The translations under genes and the position numbers were made by a program. 64,000 bases of DNA from Planctomycetota bacterium. Its GTDB lineage: Bacteria > Planctomycetota > UBA1135 > UBA2386. Position 1 is the first letter of the stretch, and each line of letters begins with the position of its first letter. Shown here piece by piece: positions 53,594 to 61,800 of this stretch. Where the stretch lies: the NCBI GenBank assembly GCA_016794425.1, contig JAEUHR010000020.1, positions 1 through 64,000 on the forward strand, read 5' to 3'. Below the pieces are notes generated by a model. It ran no database searches, was not told where the DNA came from, and saw nothing but the letters and a program-made list of their open reading frames with translations.

Positions 53594-55015
53594 TCACATC
53601 GTGCGCACGAGCGTCAGCCCGCGGAACACGAACCAGACCTGCTCCTCCTCGACCAGCTTGACCAGCAGGTCGTCGGAGACGTAGTCGCCTTCTTCGTAGG
53701 TCTCGCCGTTCATCAGCACGCCGGAGCGGCCGCCACGGTTGACCACGACGCCCTGGATCCGCAGATCCATGCCCTTGAAGTCGATCGCGGTCGACGCCTT
53801 GTGGTGCCAGGCCTTGGCCGCGACCGCCAGTTCGTAGCGCGGATCGGTCGACGGCACGCCGAGACGGTTCGCGACCGACTCGTAGCGGTTCTTCGCGTCC
53901 TCGAGCTGGCCGTTGCCGCACTCGCGCTGCATGTCGGCGACGAGCTGTTCCATGTCCGCCTTGGGCAGGAACGGATCGACGCGCTTGGGCTCGACCTTGG
54001 CGACGTCCTGGACCTGCGTGCGCAGGTCCTCGAGCGGCTGCACGACCTCCTTGGCCCAGCGCAGCCGGAACGGCGCGTACGACAGCCGCGTCTCGTCGAC
54101 GTTGACCTCGCCCGAGAGCTTCTCGAGGCCTTCGCGCAGTCCCTTCTCGAGCGCGTACTGCTCGAACAGCGTCGTGTCGGGCTTGCGCATGCGCTGCAGC
54201 ATCTCGCGCAGCCGGCTGACCTCGGTCACGTACTTGTCGACCAGCGCGCGCTGTTCGGCGGGCGACGGGCCGTCGGTGCGCTGGTCGCCGCGCTCACGCG
54301 GATCGACGAAGATGTCGCGCCGGCCCTGATGGCCGCGGTGCTCGTACTTCTCGATCTTGATCGCCTGCATGCGCTTCCAGATCTCCTCGCGCAGCGCCTC
54401 GCGCTGCGCCGAGTAGTCCGGGATCTCGACTTCCTTGCCGGCGGCCTTGCCGTTGTAGGTGTAGGTCTGCAGCGCCAGCTTGACCGTGTGCACGACGTCG
54501 CCGTCGCGCGTGTCGTCGTTCTTGCCCTTGCCGCCGGCCGTGATGCTGAAGTCCGTGATGCTGACGAACCGTTCGTAGTTCTCGATCAGGTTGATGAACT
54601 TCAGGAACTGCCACAGCGTGGCGGTCATCTCGTAGGTGTACTCGATGGCCGCGAAGCGGTTCTTCGACTTGTCGGCGCGGGCGTTCTTCTTGATCAGGCC
54701 GGTGCCGAGGATGCCCGACTGCCGCTCGAACTGCTGCAGCATGCGCACGAAGGCGTTCAGCTCCTTCGAGTCCGGCAGGATCTTGACGTACTCGTCGAGG
54801 TTCTCGCGCAGGATGATCACGTCCTTCTCGAGGTTCGGGATCTGCGCGATCTTGGTCTCGGCCGCCGCGATCGCCTGCCGCTTCTCCTCGACCTGGCGAT
54901 TCAGCTCCTCGATCTGTCCCTGCGCATGGTAGACACCGCCGGCGGCCAGCAGGCAGATGCCCGCGGCGCCACCCAGGATCGCGATCAGCTGCTTCTTCTG
55001 CGTCCAGTTAGCCAT
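53594..55015 (-). CDS. pilO: PilO-like pilus alignment protein with a PilP-like C-terminal domain
   Basis: 473 residues, against about 200 for usual PilO. One membrane helix (about 8-28) is followed by coiled coil (30-65) and a ferredoxin-like PilO domain around 85-190 (YEMTATLWQFLKFINLIENYERF region, core FLKFINLIENYE). A charged middle part (200-330) has more coiled coil. The last 68 residues (VDPFLP before it, then LRIQGVVVNRGG, ETYEEGDYVSDD) resemble the PilP beta-domain that docks on PilQ. No separate pilP gene exists in the operon, so I propose a PilO-PilP fusion linking the inner-membrane PilMN complex with the secretin. Similarity of the tail is weak and judged by eye. Confidence 0.75.
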   Translation of the reverse strand: MANWTQKKQLIAILGGAAGICLLAAGGVYHAQGQIEELNRQVEEKRQAIAAAETKIAQIPNLEKDVIILRENLDEYVKILPDSKELNAFVRMLQQFERQSGILGTGLIKKNARADKSKNRFAAIEYTYEMTATLWQFLKFINLIENYERFVSITDFSITAGGKGKNDDTRDGDVVHTVKLALQTYTYNGKAAGKEVEIPDYSAQREALREEIWKRMQAIKIEKYEHRGHQGRRDIFVDPRERGDQRTDGPSPAEQRALVDKYVTEVSRLREMLQRMRKPDTTLFEQYALEKGLREGLEKLSGEVNVDETRLSYAPFRLRWAKEVVQPLEDLRTQVQDVAKVEPKRVDPFLPKADMEQLVADMQRECGNGQLEDAKNRYESVANRLGVPSTDPRYELAVAAKAWHHKASTAIDFKGMDLRIQGVVVNRGGRSGVLMNGETYEEGDYVSDDLLVKLVEEEQVWFVFRGLTLVRTM

Positions 55016-55026
55016 GGTCGCTCACC

Positions 55027-55680
55027 TCACTTGCCCTTCGGCGCGGCCGGCTTCGCGACGGGCTTCTTCTGCTCCGCCACCGGCGACTTGAACTGCAGCG
55101 TCAACGGGAATGCCATCGACTGCGGCGGGATGCGGACCTTGTCGACCTCGAGCTTGAACACCGGGTCCGACTTCGAGTCGAGTTCGGCCGCGAACGGCGC
55201 CGCCTCGAGATCCTCGTGGAAGTTCGCGAGCTTCGACTTGTCCGCGTCCTGCACGTTGCCCGGCATCGTCACGGTCGGACCCTTCTTCAGGTCGTTCTTG
55301 ACCGTGATGCCGTCGAACCACGACAGGTGCCGCTCGGTGTCGCCGTTGTTGTTGGCGACGTCGATCAGCTCGTCCATGAACTTCGACCAGAGCCGGCGCG
55401 ACTTGGCGATCTCCTGGATCGTCTGCACGCGGCCCGAGTAGTCCTTGCGGTTGGCGTCGAGCGCGTCGTGGTAGACCACGCGCTTCTCGCGCTCGGCCAG
55501 CGTCGCCTGGACTTCCTGCAGCGACGACTCGGCCTGGCCGAGGTCGCCGAACCAGACGATGCCGAACCAGCCGACGGCCGCGCTGGCCGCGATGGCGCTG
55601 CCGAACGCGGCGGCGAGCACCTTCGGCGGAATCCGATTGCCGCGACGAAGGTCGGCAGGGAGCAGATTGATGCGGATCAC
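55027..55680 (-). CDS. pilN: Type IV pilus assembly protein PilN
   Basis: 217 residues. The N-terminus MIRINLLPADLR is the short cytoplasmic peptide that binds PilM; a membrane helix follows (about 20-45), then a coiled coil and a ferredoxin-like periplasmic part. The C-terminus is Pro/Lys/Ala-rich. Spacing of 10 bp to pilM and 11 bp to pilO shows one operon. Confidence 0.9.
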   Translation of the reverse strand: MIRINLLPADLRRGNRIPPKVLAAAFGSAIAASAAVGWFGIVWFGDLGQAESSLQEVQATLAEREKRVVYHDALDANRKDYSGRVQTIQEIAKSRRLWSKFMDELIDVANNNGDTERHLSWFDGITVKNDLKKGPTVTMPGNVQDADKSKLANFHEDLEAAPFAAELDSKSDPVFKLEVDKVRIPPQSMAFPLTLQFKSPVAEQKKPVAKPAAPKGK

Positions 55681-55690
55681 GTGGGGCCTC

Positions 55691-56713
55691 CTAGGATGCT
55701 GCGGCGAGTCCGAGCGCCACCGCGAGCTGCGGCGCGAACTGGTTGAGCGCTTCGACGTCGACGTTGTCGGCCTTGACCTTCAGGCCTTCGATCGGGTTCC
55801 AGGTCTTGGTGCGCTTCTCGAAGATCTTCTCGAAGCTCTCCTCGAGGAACGGCAGCAGCGCCGAGCCGCCGGTCAGCCAGACCTCCTGCACCTCGCCGTC
55901 GAACTGGTTCTCGAAGAAGTCGAACGACAGGTTGATCTCGTTGCCGAGGTCCTCGAGCACCTGGCTCGACGCCTCCTGCACGGTCGCGACCTGCTCACCG
56001 GGCTCGCGCTTCAGCGTCTCGGCCTGGCCGGGCTCGACACCGAGGCGCCGGGCGATCGCGTTGGTGATGTCCTGGCCGCCCATCGGCACCTCGCGTGCGA
56101 AGTAGCTGACGTTGTCGCGCAGGATGTTGATGCTGGCCTTGGTGGCGCCGATGTCGATCAGCGCGACCGTGCGGCCCGGATCCTGGATGCCGGGGTTGAC
56201 CTGGTCGCTGAGCTCCCAGGCGTTGCCGAGCGCGAAGCCGTCGACGCCGACCGACACCGGCTGCAGGCCGAGTTCGGTCAGGATGCGGCTGTGGTCGGCG
56301 ACGATCGTCTTCTTCGCCGCGACCAGCAGCACCTTCATCTCGGTGCGACCGCTCTGGTCGGATGCGACGGCGAGCTTCTGCGCGTCGAGTTCGACTTCGT
56401 TGACGTCGAACGGGATGTACTTCTCGGCCTCGAGTCGGATCGCCGGCAGCAGCTTGTCCTCCGACATCTCCGGCATGCCGACGTAGCGGAACACCACGTT
56501 CTTGCCGCTGACCGCCGTGGCGACGCGCTTGCTGCGGAACTTCGCAGCCCGCATCAGCTCGGCGATCGCGTCCTGGCGCGCCTGTTCGTTCGGCACCTCG
56601 ATCTGGGCGTAGCCCGTCACGACGTGGTCGTACTTCTCACGAGTCAGCTCGACGGCCTTGATACAACTGCTGCCGATGTCGAGACCGACGATGCTCTTGC
56701 GCTGCTTCAGCAT
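55691..56713 (-). CDS. pilM: Type IV pilus assembly ATPase-fold protein PilM
   Basis: Actin-like cytoplasmic protein of 340 residues from ATG 56713 (AAGGAG 11 bp before). Phosphate 1 loop GLDIGSSCIKAVEL, the PilM region EAEKYIPFDVNEVELD, phosphate 2 ALIDIGATKASINI, and the late VWLTGGSALLP are all in place. Binds the PilN tail. A 26-codon longer frame upstream has no similarity. First gene of pilMNOQ. Confidence 0.95.
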   Translation of the reverse strand: MLKQRKSIVGLDIGSSCIKAVELTREKYDHVVTGYAQIEVPNEQARQDAIAELMRAAKFRSKRVATAVSGKNVVFRYVGMPEMSEDKLLPAIRLEAEKYIPFDVNEVELDAQKLAVASDQSGRTEMKVLLVAAKKTIVADHSRILTELGLQPVSVGVDGFALGNAWELSDQVNPGIQDPGRTVALIDIGATKASINILRDNVSYFAREVPMGGQDITNAIARRLGVEPGQAETLKREPGEQVATVQEASSQVLEDLGNEINLSFDFFENQFDGEVQEVWLTGGSALLPFLEESFEKIFEKRTKTWNPIEGLKVKADNVDVEALNQFAPQLAVALGLAAAS

Positions 56714-56974
56714 GACGAGTGGCGCTCCTTCGGGGGATGCCCGCTTCCCGGTCCCTATCGGACGCGGCCATGCCGCGGATTGAGTCACGCCGGATCTGCC
56801 GTGCGATCGTGCCCGGCTGCCGCGCGTCCGGACCGGCGCGGCGCCGGTGGCAACGGGCCGCGGCGAACGGCGCCGCAGCGCGCGGCGGCGAACGTTCTCG
56901 ACGGCGCCGCGCGGCCGCGCCGGCAGCCGCCGATCGGCGACCCGGGAAGCCGGCGTCGGATCCCGCTCGGCGGC

Positions 56975-57262
56975 TCAGTCCTCGCCGAAGTTGGCGACGA
57001 CCAGTTCGGTCAGCGCGCGCAACAGCCCGTCCGCGTCGGGCCCCTCGGCGGTCAGCTCGAGTTCGGTACCGCGCTCCGCGGCGAGCATCATCATGCCCAT
57101 GATCGACTTGCCGTCGACGCGTTCGCCGTCGTCGGCGCGGCCGACCGTCAGCGTCGCGGCGTAGGCGTTGGCGGTCTGCACGAACAGGTGCGCCGGGCGG
57201 GCGTGCAGTCCGTGCCGGTTGGTCAGCGTGACCCGCGTGGTCCGGGGTTCCCACTCGCTCAC
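56975..57262 (-). CDS. ptsH: HPr-like phosphocarrier protein
   Basis: 95 residues from a GTG at 57262, four bp after the ptsN stop. NRHGLHARPA holds the phospho-accepting His20, and VDGKSIMGMMML the regulatory serine (Ser46 equivalent). The KSIMGMM form is near the classical HPr. With ptsN and hpf it forms a nitrogen-type PTS cluster; enzyme I and HPr kinase genes are not in the window, so the phosphate source is unknown. The 261 bp between its stop and pilM hold the pil promoter region but no gene. Confidence 0.94.
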   Translation of the reverse strand: MSEWEPRTTRVTLTNRHGLHARPAHLFVQTANAYAATLTVGRADDGERVDGKSIMGMMMLAAERGTELELTAEGPDADGLLRALTELVVANFGED

Positions 57263-57266
57263 GGCG

Positions 57267-57731
57267 TCACCCCTTGGGCTGCATCTCGCGCAGCAGTTCG
57301 CGCATCGCGTCCGGCCCCTCGGCGTCGAGCAGGAACCGCCGGAAATCGGCGTTGCGCGCCAGCATCGCGATCCAGCGCAGGCACTGCAGGTGCACCTCGG
57401 GCTGGTCGGCGGGCGACACCAGCAGGAACAACACGTGCACCGGCCGGCCGTCGATCGCGTGCCACTCGAGGCCGGCCCTGGCGCGGCCCAGCACCAGCGC
57501 CATGCGCTCGACACCCTCGTGCTTGACGTGCGGCACGGCGACGCCGTTGCCGAGGCCGGTGCTGCCGATCGCTTCGCGTTCGAGCAGGCGCTTGTACATC
57601 GCCTTGCCGACCTTGTCGGGGAAGGCACCGCCCGCGCGCGCCGCGGCGATCAGCTCCTTGAGCGCACCTTCCTTGTCGCCGGCCGCGATCTCGGCCACCA
57701 GCCCCGCATCGTCGACGATCCGTGGGATCAT
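57267..57731 (-). CDS. ptsN: PTS EIIA component, nitrogen-regulatory type
   Basis: 154 residues of the fructose/mannitol EIIA fold from ATG 57731. The phospho-histidine is His68 in GVAVPHVKHEG, and VHVLFLLVSPADQPEVHLQCL is typical of the family (core LFLLVSPAD). There is no fused EIIB or EIIC, and no transporter gene nearby, which speaks for a regulatory role. Between hpf and ptsH, the arrangement found downstream of rpoN in many bacteria, though rpoN is not here. Confidence 0.92.
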   Translation of the reverse strand: MIPRIVDDAGLVAEIAAGDKEGALKELIAAARAGGAFPDKVGKAMYKRLLEREAIGSTGLGNGVAVPHVKHEGVERMALVLGRARAGLEWHAIDGRPVHVLFLLVSPADQPEVHLQCLRWIAMLARNADFRRFLLDAEGPDAMRELLREMQPKG

Positions 57732-57798
57732 GGACGGCAGTGTGCGGATTCCGGCGCCGACAAGCAACTGCGCACGAAGTCGCGGTCCGACGGCGCCT

Positions 57799-58227
57799 TC
57801 AGCCGCGCAGCGTGCGGCGTACGGCCTGCTCGTAGGTCTCTTCGTCGTCGCCGCCGCGGCGCCGGCCGGTGCCGGCGGCACCGCGCGCACCGCTGCGCAG
57901 CTCCTTGCCGTTCTGCACCTTGTGGTCCTTGCGCTTGTCCTTCAGCTTGCGCAGCTGCGCCTCCATCTTGTCGACCAGCAGGTCGATCGTCGCCGAGAAC
58001 GACGTGCCGCGGTCCTTGGCGACCAGCGGCGCACCGCGGCGCTGGTGCACGATCAACTCGACCTCCGGGTTCTTGTGCGCGTGGTCGGCGACGACCTCGA
58101 TCCGCACCAGGCGGTCCTGGAAGCGCGCCAGCCGCGCCAGCTTGCGCGCCGCGTGCGCCTGCATGCGCTCGGTGATGTGGTCGTGGCGGCCCTTGAACTC
58201 GATCGTCACGTCGCTGTCGCCTGTCAT
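57799..58227 (-). CDS. hpf: Ribosome hibernation promoting factor (HPF/RaiA family, short form)
   Basis: 142 residues. Binds the decoding region of idle 70S ribosomes. IEFKGRHDHITERMQAHAARKL is the beta1-alpha1 start (core HDHITERMQAHA) and VELIVHQRRG and DLLVDKMEAQLRKLKDKRKDH the rest of the fold. The C-terminal 40 residues are Arg/Gly-rich and lack the dimerisation domain of long HPF. AGGAAG precedes the ATG. Starts the hpf-ptsN-ptsH unit. Confidence 0.93.
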   Translation of the reverse strand: MTGDSDVTIEFKGRHDHITERMQAHAARKLARLARFQDRLVRIEVVADHAHKNPEVELIVHQRRGAPLVAKDRGTSFSATIDLLVDKMEAQLRKLKDKRKDHKVQNGKELRSGARGAAGTGRRRGGDDEETYEQAVRRTLRG

Positions 58228-58321
58228 GGGTCTTCCTGGTCCTGGGCTGGGCGTTGCGTCGCCAGCAGAACGGCAGCCGCGTCGACGCGCAAGTGCACGC
58301 GCGACGATCGGCAGCGCGGTC

Positions 58322-58338
58322 GCCGATGGCCCATCGGC
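58322..58338 (-). terminator. Possible terminator hairpin after murB
   Basis: GCCGATG/CATCGGC stem with a 3-nt loop, 25 bp past the murB stop on the minus strand. There is no T-run, so it may instead be an RNA end or processing structure between the dcw cluster and hpf. Confidence 0.35.
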
Positions 58339-58362
58339 TGCCGGCGGCCGCCGCCGGAGCGA

Positions 58363-59259
58363 TCACTCGCCCCAGAATTTCACTTCGGGCTCCAGCTGCA
58401 CGCCGCTGTCGTCGCGCACGCGGCGCTGCACCTCGCGCATCAGCGCGACGAAGTCGGCGGCGGTACCGCCACCGTGGTTGACGATGTAGTTCGCGTGCAG
58501 GCCGCTGACCTCGAGCGCGCCGTGGCGCAGGGTCTTGCAGCCCGCGGCCTCGATCAGCCGCCCGGCCGCGTCGCCGGTCGGATTGCGGAACACGCAACCG
58601 ACGCTGCGCTGGCTGACCGGCTGCGTCGCGTTGCGCTTCTTCAGCGACGCCGAGAAGCGCTCGAAGATCGCCATCGGATCGTCCGGTTCGAGCACGAACG
58701 TCGCCTGCACGGCGATCGCGCCCTGCAGGCGGCCGTCGCGGTAGGTCGCGGCGAACCGATCCGGGCCACGCACCTCGAGCGCACCCGCGGCGTCGACGAC
58801 GGTCAGCGACACCAGCAGGTCGAACGTCTCGCCGTCGCGGGTGCCGGCGTTCATCGCCACCGCGCCGCCGACCATCGCCGGGATGCCGGTCAGCCGTTCG
58901 AGTCCCGCGAGGCCGACCTCCTTGGTCGCGCGCAGCAGGCTCGGCAGCGTGACGCCGGCGCCGGCCGTGATGCGGTGGCCGTCGCGCACGATGCGGTTCA
59001 GGTTGCCGAGGTGCACGACCACGCCGCGCACGCCGCTGTCGGCGACGACGATGTTGCTGCCGCCGCCGAGCGCGCGCAGCGGCAGGTCGAGTTCGCGGCA
59101 GGCGCGCACCAGCACCGCGACGTCCTCCTCGGCGTACGGCTCGACGAACCAGTCGGCGGGGCCGCCGATCCGCAGGTGCGTCAGCGGCGCCAGCGGCACG
59201 TTCTGGCGCACGACGCCGCGCATGCCGCCCAGCGCCGCGCGCAGGTCACAGTCCGGCAA
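58363..59259 (-). CDS. murB: UDP-N-acetylenolpyruvoylglucosamine reductase
   Basis: FAD enzyme making UDP-MurNAc, 298 residues. I chose TTG 59259 because GGAGG stands 5 bp before it and the sequence then reads DLRAALGGMRGVVRQN, the usual MurB start; ATG 59223 is the alternative. THLRIGGPADWF, ALGGGSNIVVAD and GIPAMVGGAVAMNAG form the FAD site, SVGCVFRNP holds the catalytic serine region (type I), and the C-terminal Glu is in EPEVKFWG. Its start overlaps the murC stop by 14 bp. Last gene of the cell-wall cluster; no ddl, ftsQ or ftsZ follows. Confidence 0.95.
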   Translation of the reverse strand: MPDCDLRAALGGMRGVVRQNVPLAPLTHLRIGGPADWFVEPYAEEDVAVLVRACRELDLPLRALGGGSNIVVADSGVRGVVVHLGNLNRIVRDGHRITAGAGVTLPSLLRATKEVGLAGLERLTGIPAMVGGAVAMNAGTRDGETFDLLVSLTVVDAAGALEVRGPDRFAATYRDGRLQGAIAVQATFVLEPDDPMAIFERFSASLKKRNATQPVSQRSVGCVFRNPTGDAAGRLIEAAGCKTLRHGALEVSGLHANYIVNHGGGTAADFVALMREVQRRVRDDSGVQLEPEVKFWGE

Positions 59260-60709
59260 GCACGCCTCCGACCGCCTGGTCGATGTCGCCGGCACCGAGC
59301 AGCAGCACCAGTTCGCCGCCGCGGCGCAGAGCCTGCACCGCCGCCGGCACGGCCGCGACCGGCCCGGCGCCCTCGCACGCGGTGCCGCGCTCGCGCACCG
59401 CGGCCACCAGATCCGCCGCCGACACCGACGCGCGGATCTCGGCACTCTCGCGGGCGCCGTAGATGTCGGCGACCAGCACCTGGTCGGCGAGCGCCAGCGC
59501 GTCCGCGAACTCCGGCAGCAGGCACAGCGTGCGCTGGTGCTGGTGCGGCTGGAACACGACCAGCAGCCGCCGACCCGGGAAACGCCGCCGCGCCGTCTGC
59601 AGCACCGCGCGGATCTCGGCCGGATGGTGCGCGTAGTCGTTGACCAGCGTGCCGCCGTCCGGCCCGGTGTGCATCTCGAACCGCCGCCGCACGCCGGTGA
59701 ACGACGCGATGCCGCGGCAGGCGCCGGCCAGGTCGGCCGAGGCCGTGTAGGCGAGGCCGAGCGCGAACAGCGCGTTCTGCATGTTGTGCCTCCCGGACAG
59801 CGACAGCTGCACGCGGTCGAGGCGCTGTCCCAGCAGCACCGGCACGAACGAGAACTGGCCGAGCTGCTCGCGCACCTCGACGGCGCGGATGTCGGCCCAC
59901 AGGCCCGAGCCGACGGTCAGGATCCGCACGTCGTTGCGCAAGCTGTTCAGCACCGCCTTCGGCACGGTCTCCTCGACCAGCGCCGTGCCGCCGGGCCGCA
60001 CGCGCGCCAGGTAGCCGGCGAACGCGTCGACCAGTTCGTCGGTCGACGGGTAGCAGTCGAAGTGGTCGTGGTCGACGTTGAGGATCGCGGCGCCGAACGG
60101 CCGCAGGTTGTGGAAGCTGCGGTTGAACTCGCAGGCTTCGACGACGAACTCGGTGCCCTGGCCGCCGTGGCCGTTGCCGCCGAGCTGCGGCGCCTCGCCG
60201 CCGATCAGGTGCGACGGGTCGAGGCCGGCCGCGCGCAGCGCGCTGACGACGAGGCCGGTGGTCGTGGTCTTGCCGTGGGTGCCGGCGATCGCCAGCGTGC
60301 GACGCCCCTCGCTGAGCCGGCCGACCGCCTCGGCGTAGAGCAGCGACGTGAAGCCGCGGCGCACGCATTCCTGCACCTCGGCGTCGGCGGGCGGCACGGC
60401 CGCACTGCGGATCACGTAGCCGTCGTGGCCGACGATGCGCGCGGGCTGGCAGCCGATCCAGACGTCGCGGCCGTCGCCCAGCAGCGCGTCGAGGATCGCG
60501 CCGCCGGTGGCATCGCTGCCGCTGACGTCACCGCCGCAACCGCCGAGCAGGCGCGCGAGACCGCTCATGCCGGCGCCGCCGACGCCGACCAGGTGGAAGC
60601 GCCGGCTCGCGAAGCTGGTGCCCGGGATGCCGCCGGCCGGTTCGGGTTCGGTGCGCGACGGCGGTGCCGGTGCGGGCGACGGTGCCGGCGCGGGTGCCAT
60701 GTCGGTCAC
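59246..60709 (-). CDS. murC: UDP-N-acetylmuramate--L-alanine ligase
   Basis: Adds the first amino acid of the peptide stem. 487 residues from a GTG at 60709, which has GGAGG 6 bp before it and overlaps the murG stop (GTGA); ATG 60700 is three codons inside. A Pro/Ala-rich N-terminal extension of about 30 residues precedes the Rossmann motif HLVGVGGAGMSGLA. ATP site GTHGKTTTT (about residue 135), then NVDHDHFDCY and NDYAHHPAEI. Complete. Confidence 0.96.
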   Translation of the reverse strand: MTDMAPAPAPSPAPAPPSRTEPEPAGGIPGTSFASRRFHLVGVGGAGMSGLARLLGGCGGDVSGSDATGGAILDALLGDGRDVWIGCQPARIVGHDGYVIRSAAVPPADAEVQECVRRGFTSLLYAEAVGRLSEGRRTLAIAGTHGKTTTTGLVVSALRAAGLDPSHLIGGEAPQLGGNGHGGQGTEFVVEACEFNRSFHNLRPFGAAILNVDHDHFDCYPSTDELVDAFAGYLARVRPGGTALVEETVPKAVLNSLRNDVRILTVGSGLWADIRAVEVREQLGQFSFVPVLLGQRLDRVQLSLSGRHNMQNALFALGLAYTASADLAGACRGIASFTGVRRRFEMHTGPDGGTLVNDYAHHPAEIRAVLQTARRRFPGRRLLVVFQPHQHQRTLCLLPEFADALALADQVLVADIYGARESAEIRASVSAADLVAAVRERGTACEGAGPVAAVPAAVQALRRGGELVLLLGAGDIDQAVGGVLAGL

Positions 60710-61794
60710 GGCGCACCTCCGGCTTCGTCGCCACCGAGGCCCATGTCGCGCAGGATCGCGCCGGCGGCGTCGGGCGGATGCAGACGGCGCGCCGCCTCGC
60801 CCATCGCCGCGAGCCGCGCCCGGTCGCCGAGCAGGACGGCCAAACGATCGACCGCCGCGTCCAGCGTCAGCGTCGCCTCGTCGACGATGCACGCCGCGCC
60901 GGCACGCTGCAGTACTTCGGCATTGTGGCGCTGCTGTTGGTCGCGATGGTGCGGGTAGGGCACGATCAGCGCCGCGCGGCCGGCGGCGGTCAACTCGGCG
61001 ACGGTCGTGCCGCCGCCGCGGCAGATCACGAGGTCGGCGGCGCCGAACATCCGGTCCATGTCGCTGGCGACCGGCCGCACCTGGGCGACGACGCGGCCGT
61101 CGCCGCCGGCATAGAGCCGCCGCACCGTCTCGTCGCGGCCGGGCCCCGCGAGGTGCAGCACGTGCACGGCGAACGGCAGCTGGCACAGTGCCGCCGGCAC
61201 CAGTTCGTTCAGCGGTCGCGCGCCCTGGCTGCCGCCGGTGACCAGCACCACCAGCGCATCGGCGGGCAGGCCGAGTTCGTCGCGGCAGCGGCGGCGATCG
61301 ATGCGTTCGAACTGCGACCGCAACGGCGTGCCGGTCAGCAGGCCGCGCGCGCCGAGCCCGCCGCGCAGCGGCAGGCCGTGGTAGACGCGCCGGGCCAGCG
61401 GCGACAGCCAGCGATTCACGCGGCCGGTGACGGCGTTCTGTTCGAGCAGGAACAGCGGCTTGCCGAGCGACTTCGCTGCCAGGCCGACCGGCAGCGACGG
61501 CCGGCCGCCGGTGCTGACGACGACGTCGACGTCGTGCTCGCGCAGCATGCCGCGCGCGGCGACGGTCGCCTTCGCCAGCCACAGCGGCAGCGCGAGCCGC
61601 TGCCGCGACGCCGCCGGCAGCGTCGCCTCGGGCACGTCGGGCAGCTCGCGGCGCAGCAGTTCGCGCTCGACCTCACGCCCTTCGGTGACCAGCAGCGCTT
61701 CGTGGCCGCGCTGCTGCAGCGCCCGCGCGAGCGCGAGTGCCGGCAGCAGATGGCCGCCGGTGCCGCCGCTGACCAGACAGACGCGCCGGACCAT
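60706..61794 (-). CDS. murG: UDP-GlcNAc--lipid I transferase
   Basis: GT28 glycosyltransferase finishing lipid II on the inner face of the membrane, 362 residues. VSGGTGGHLLPALAL is the N-terminal glycine loop (about 8-22), VSTGGRPSLPVGLAA follows, VTGGSQGARPLNE opens the second domain, and CRGGGTTVAELTA with the donor Glu lies near residue 265. Coupled to murC by GTGA. Confidence 0.96.
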   Translation of the reverse strand: MVRRVCLVSGGTGGHLLPALALARALQQRGHEALLVTEGREVERELLRRELPDVPEATLPAASRQRLALPLWLAKATVAARGMLREHDVDVVVSTGGRPSLPVGLAAKSLGKPLFLLEQNAVTGRVNRWLSPLARRVYHGLPLRGGLGARGLLTGTPLRSQFERIDRRRCRDELGLPADALVVLVTGGSQGARPLNELVPAALCQLPFAVHVLHLAGPGRDETVRRLYAGGDGRVVAQVRPVASDMDRMFGAADLVICRGGGTTVAELTAAGRAALIVPYPHHRDQQQRHNAEVLQRAGAACIVDEATLTLDAAVDRLAVLLGDRARLAAMGEAARRLHPPDAAGAILRDMGLGGDEAGGAP

Positions 61795-61800
61795 CGTGCG

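Noticed and set aside
56714..56974. A small gene in the gap between pilM and ptsH
   Set aside because: Open frames are Arg/Ala-rich antisense-like sequence without ribosome site; the gap more likely holds control sequence and GC-rich hairpins.
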